The notes beneath the pieces were generated by a model. The model searched no databases. It was given only the letters and a program-made list of their open reading frames with translations, and had not been told where the DNA came from. This document shows, in pieces, positions 60,939-64,000 of a stretch of DNA of 64,000 nt (the first letter of the stretch is position 1; every line of letters begins with the position of its first letter). The stretch comes from Acidobacteriaceae bacterium (GTDB lineage Bacteria; Acidobacteriota; Terriglobia; Terriglobales; Acidobacteriaceae): the NCBI GenBank assembly GCA_903642225.1, contig CAHJWI010000009.1, positions 37,991 to 101,990 on the forward strand, written 5' to 3'. The position numbers and the translations under genes are program-made.

Positions 60939-61442
60939 TCACTCCAGCCCCAGCCGGAAAAACACAATGCCTTCCACGTCATTCCGGTTATACCGAACGT
61001 ACCGCTCAAAGCCGAGCGCGGCATACAGCCGGTTCGCCTCCGGCATCGCCGCGGGAACCGTATCCAGTAACACCTCACGCGCCCCATGCTCACGCGCCCA
61101 CGCAACGGCAGCCTCCGCAAGCTGCCGCCCCAGCCTGTGTCCGCGTGCTCGCGGCTCCACCCACATGCGCTTCATCTCCGCACTGCCTGGCCGATCAGCC
61201 AACAGCCTTACCCCAACACACCCGGCAGCAGCATCGTCCAGCCATGCCAGCAGCAGCACAGCCCGCGGCTCGCACCAACGCGCCTCCAGTTCTGCCAGTT
61301 CGCGCTCATACCCGTCCAGGCAAATGCCAGATGCACCACCAGGTGCCCCCAGCAGGTGACGCTCGTAGTTACGCAGCAACATCCGTGCCGCTTCAAGATC
61401 GTCAGGCCACCCTGCCGCTGCAATCCGCAACGTCTCCACCAT
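60939..61442 (-). CDS. GNAT-family N-acetyltransferase
   Basis: A 167-residue acetyltransferase. The acetyl-CoA-binding motif A is seen as MKRMWVEPRARGHRLGRQLAEA (R-x-x-G-x-G/R type), followed by motif B, LLDTVPAAMPEANRLYAALGF. Its substrate is unknown. It lies 27 bp after the fabG stop on the same strand and may be co-transcribed. Confidence 0.88.
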   Translation of the reverse strand: MVETLRIAAAGWPDDLEAARMLLRNYERHLLGAPGGASGICLDGYERELAELEARWCEPRAVLLLAWLDDAAAGCVGVRLLADRPGSAEMKRMWVEPRARGHRLGRQLAEAAVAWAREHGAREVLLDTVPAAMPEANRLYAALGFERYVRYNRNDVEGIVFFRLGLE

Positions 61443-61469
61443 CGCTTTCTCCAGGCCTGGGCCGCTGCC

Positions 61470-62216
61470 CTAGCCCATGTACATCCCGCCGTTAACATCA
61501 AGCGTATGACCGGTAATGTACCCAGCCTCCTCCGACGCCAAATACCGCACCGCTGACGCAATATCCGCATCGCTGCCGGGCCGTCCCAGTGGCACCACGC
61601 CCAGCATCGCGTTCTTCTGTTCGTCGTTCAGCACCGCCGTCATGGCCGTTTCGATATACCCCGGAGCCACCGCATTCACCGTGATACTCCGGCTGGCAAG
61701 CTCCCGCGCTAAAGTCTTCGTCAGCCCGATCAGCCCAGCCTTACTGGCGGCATAGTTCGCCTGCCCTGCCTGCCCAACCTCGCCCACTACCGACGTAATG
61801 TTCACAATCCGTCCCCAGCGCTCGCGCAGCATCGCCGGCAACACCGCCTGCGTCAGCAGAAACGCCCCCGTCAGGTTCGTCGTCAGCACCTCATTCCAAT
61901 CGGCCAGCTTCATCCGCATCGCCAGTCCATCCCGCGTCACACCGGCATTGTTTACCAGGATGTGCACCGGCCCTATCTGCGCAATTACGGCCTTTCCAAC
62001 AGCCTTAATCGACTCTTCACTGCTCACGTCCAGCGCAAAGCTTTCGGCCCGCCCGCCAGCCGCGGCAATCTCCGCCTTCACCGCGTCCAGCTTCTCCACG
62101 TTCCGCGCCGCCAGCACCACCGTAGCCCCATGCTTCGCCAGTTCCATAGCCACGGCGCGCCCAATGCCCTGCGACGCTCCGGTCACCAGCGCAACGCGCC
62201 CATCCATCCCTGCCAT
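61470..62216 (-). CDS. fabG: 3-oxoacyl-ACP reductase (short-chain dehydrogenase)
   Basis: A 248-residue SDR. NADP-binding LVTGASQGIGRAVA, NNAGVTRDGLAMRM (the FabG-specific NAGxTxD), and the Ser-Tyr-Lys triad in INITSVVGEVGQAGQANYAASKAGL are all present; VNAVAPGYIET matches FabG. It reduces 3-oxoacyl-ACP in fatty acid elongation. No other fab gene is near, so this could be a FabG paralogue with another substrate. The ATG at 62216 has GAGGAAAG upstream. Confidence 0.92.
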   Translation of the reverse strand: MAGMDGRVALVTGASQGIGRAVAMELAKHGATVVLAARNVEKLDAVKAEIAAAGGRAESFALDVSSEESIKAVGKAVIAQIGPVHILVNNAGVTRDGLAMRMKLADWNEVLTTNLTGAFLLTQAVLPAMLRERWGRIVNITSVVGEVGQAGQANYAASKAGLIGLTKTLARELASRSITVNAVAPGYIETAMTAVLNDEQKNAMLGVVPLGRPGSDADIASAVRYLASEEAGYITGHTLDVNGGMYMG

Positions 62217-62284
62217 ACGTTCTTTCCTCACGTTCAAACTTCAGCAGCAAGTATACGAACCCGGAGATACTTCTCGGACAACGA

Positions 62285-62313
62285 CGAAGGCGAGGCAATA
62301 AGCCTCGCCTTCG
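62285..62313. terminator. Terminator hairpin downstream of recA
   Basis: A perfect 12-bp stem (CGAAGGCGAGGC with its complement) and AATAA loop, 22 bp beyond the recA stop, before fabG. On the minus strand it is followed by a weak T-rich stretch. It should separate recA from fabG transcription. Confidence 0.75.
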
Positions 62314-62334
62314 CAACCTCTTTCCAGGGGCGAA

Positions 62335-63417
62335 CTATCCCCGCCCACGCCCTGCCGGCCGAATCGCCTCCTGCGCGCGCTCCTCGCCGTCATCCGGCGC
62401 TTCCGGAATCGGCGCCGCAACCGCTGCACCGATCTTCAGCTTCGCCCGCAACTCCGTATTCATCCGTTCATACGTGTCACGATTCGCCTTCAAAAAGTTC
62501 CGCACATTCTCACGTCCCTGGCCAATCCGCTCGCCCTGGTAGCTGTACCACGCACCGCTCTTGTCCACAATGTTCTGCACCACCGCGAGGTCCAGTACAT
62601 CCCCCTCACGCGAGATGCCTTCCCCGTACAGAATGTCGAACTCTGCCTCGCGGAACGGCGCAGCCACCTTGTTCTTCACTACCTTGACCTTAGTCCGCGA
62701 TCCAACAACAACATCGCCTTCCTTCACCGCGCCGATACGACGAATGTCGATGCGAATCGTCGAGTAGAACTTCAGCGCACGTCCGCCTGTCGTCGTCTCC
62801 GGGTTGCCGAACATTACACCGATCTTTTCGCGAATCTGGTTGATAAAGATCAGGCACGTCCGCGACTTCGCAACCGTCCCCGTCAACTTGCGCAGCGCCT
62901 GTGACATCAGCCGCGCCTGCAAGCCCACGTGCGAATCACCCATCTCACCGTCGATTTCAGCCTTCGGCACAAGCGCCGCCACCGAGTCGACCACCAGGAT
63001 ATCGATCGCGCCCGACCGCACCAATGCTTCAGTGATTTCCAGCGCTTGCTCGCCATAATCCGGCTGTGAAATCAGCAGGTTGTCCACGTCCACACCAAGC
63101 TTCTTGGCATAGGTGGGGTCCAGCGCGTGCTCCGCGTCCACAAATGCTGCCAGCCCACCCAGCTTCTGCGCCTCCGCAATAATCTGCAGCGTAATCGTCG
63201 TCTTACCCGAGGACTCAGGCCCATAAATCTCGATCACACGCCCGCGCGGAACACCGCCCACACCAAGCGCTGCGTCAAACGAAATCGATCCCGTACCAAT
63301 AACAGAAATCGGCACAATGGCGTCCTTTGCGCCCAGGCGCATGATGGAACCCTTGCCGAACTGCTTTTCAATGCCTGCTAGCGCGAGTTCTACGGCCTTC
63401 GAGCGGTCGTCTGCCAT
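62335..63417 (-). CDS. recA: Recombinase RecA
   Basis: A 360-residue strand-exchange ATPase. Walker A is [10 protein letters not shown], Walker [13 protein letters not shown], with the MAW motif and L1/L2 loops ([30 protein letters not shown]) as in all RecA proteins. It promotes homologous recombination and LexA cleavage. AGAGGT lies upstream of the ATG. No canonical SOS box of the E. coli or Bacillus type is visible in the short upstream gap. Confidence 0.99.
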   Translation of the reverse strand: MADDRSKAVELALAGIEKQFGKGSIMRLGAKDAIVPISVIGTGSISFDAALGVGGVPRGRVIEIYGPESSGKTTITLQIIAEAQKLGGLAAFVDAEHALDPTYAKKLGVDVDNLLISQPDYGEQALEITEALVRSGAIDILVVDSVAALVPKAEIDGEMGDSHVGLQARLMSQALRKLTGTVAKSRTCLIFINQIREKIGVMFGNPETTTGGRALKFYSTIRIDIRRIGAVKEGDVVVGSRTKVKVVKNKVAAPFREAEFDILYGEGISREGDVLDLAVVQNIVDKSGAWYSYQGERIGQGRENVRNFLKANRDTYERMNTELRAKLKIGAAVAAPIPEAPDDGEERAQEAIRPAGRGRG

Positions 63418-63510
63418 AACTCTTTACCTCTTTCAATCCTAGGAAATCGTAGCACCGTAAGGGAGGTAGAGCAAAGAAAAAGCGAATCTGTACTGCGTCC
63501 GACACACCAG

Positions 63511-64000
63511 CTATGCAGCCTCATGCCCGGCCGCTTCCTGCAGATTAGCCTCTTCCACGTCGCGGCGCAGCGTGGGCCGCGTACCGGTGTTCGGAAAGTA
63601 CCTCTTTAACCTCAAAATCGGGCTCTCGAAGTAGTGAAACGACAACATAGCCGCTCCCAGCGACAACAGCACCGTCACCAGCCCCGACAAGAGCAACGGC
63701 AGCAACTTCGACCCCGTATGCGCGGCAACTGCGTTGTACACCTGGTCCGTCAACAGCCGGTGCAGTGCAAAGTGAAACACGTACAGCCCATAGCTGTAGC
63801 GCCCAAACATCCGCAACACCCCCGACCCACACACCCTCGATGCCACGCTGCCGCTGCGCAGCGACCATCCGATCAGCCCCGCAAACGTTACCGCAAACAG
63901 CGGGTATCCGCCAATGCCCAGCGCCGGGTGCAACAGCGGAAAACCATCCCGCGCCGTCCCCAGCAGCACCAGGCTCGCAGCCGCGCCCACTGCAAACACC
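63511..64000 (-). CDS. Acyltransferase family 3 (OafA/YrhL-like), partial
   Basis: The C-terminal 162 residues of a multi-span acyltransferase; the N-terminus with the catalytic His-Arg region is beyond the window. Four or five hydrophobic helices are visible, with the family motif MFGRYSYGLYVFHFALHRL and the terminal SFHYFESPILRLKRYF. Such proteins O-acetylate or acylate surface polysaccharides or lipids. It is encoded upstream of recA in the same direction. Confidence 0.87.
   Translation of the reverse strand, partial: VFAVGAAASLVLLGTARDGFPLLHPALGIGGYPLFAVTFAGLIGWSLRSGSVASRVCGSGVLRMFGRYSYGLYVFHFALHRLLTDQVYNAVAAHTGSKLLPLLLSGLVTVLLSLGAAMLSFHYFESPILRLKRYFPNTGTRPTLRRDVEEANLQEAAGHEAA

Noticed and set aside
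63418..63510. SOS (LexA) box expected before recA
   Set aside because: Neither CTGT-N8-ACAG nor GAAC-N4-GTTC occurs in the gap; an acidobacterial-type box cannot be excluded.

Overview
The window is 64 kb of GC-rich bacterial chromosome, most likely from an Acidobacteriota member near Terriglobus, Granulicella or Edaphobacter. Pointers are three long ADOP-type ABC permeases, a VWFA-related acidobacterial-domain protein, a PEP-CTERM protein, KDO synthesis (kdsB, so a Gram-negative envelope), many secreted proteins of unknown function, and scattered hairpin repeats. Genus is an inference; there is no rRNA to test it. No prophage, CRISPR array or complete IS element was seen.

Layout. 1-6 kb: a class A penicillin-binding protein cut by the window edge, an S41-family protein that lacks its catalytic serine, tRNA-CAT, kdsB, a HAD phosphatase and an aspartate-type aminotransferase. 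6-10 kb: a solitary ADOP permease, repeat-rich DNA, a small membrane protein and a decayed gene. 10.2-23.1 kb: an apparent eight-gene minus-strand operon encoding a tripartite efflux machine (HlyD adaptor, ATPase, two ADOP permeases, a second ATPase, a TolC-like channel) followed by an NtrC-type sigma-54 activator and an NtrY-like histidine kinase. 23-29 kb: adenosine deaminase, an SH3-like lipoprotein, a superinfection-immunity-like small protein, a beta-propeller protein, a Fur/PerR regulator and a GH5-like glycosidase. 29-35 kb: DUF2203, tatA/B-tatC, TerC, a MOSC protein and a large low-complexity secreted protein. 35-37.7 kb: aroC-def-fmt. 37.9-45.3 kb: a diguanylate cyclase and a run of secreted proteins. 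45.4-51.5 kb: hemL, purM-purN, HtrA, and folD-coaE. 51.7-60.3 kb: an orphan Hcp-like protein, an FtsX-type permease, DUF4252, PP2C, MaoC, an MBL hydrolase, rhomboid and an AT-richer CBS-HEPN gene. 60.4-64 kb: an XRE regulator, GNAT, FabG, RecA and an acyltransferase cut by the edge.

The most interesting signal is regulatory. The efflux operon encodes its own sigma-54 activator, and a near-consensus -24/-12 element lies directly in front of its first gene. A second, weaker -24/-12 element precedes the separate ADOP permease at 8440. The same 16-bp inverted repeat, TGTTCG-N4-CGGACA, lies about 75 bp and 115 bp upstream of the two elements, where an enhancer-binding protein would sit. This suggests a self-encoded sigma-54 regulon of ABC efflux permeases.

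Starts were chosen from Shine-Dalgarno sites, family N-termini and overlaps, so several differ from the longest open frame. Everything rests on reading the sequence; no database search was run.
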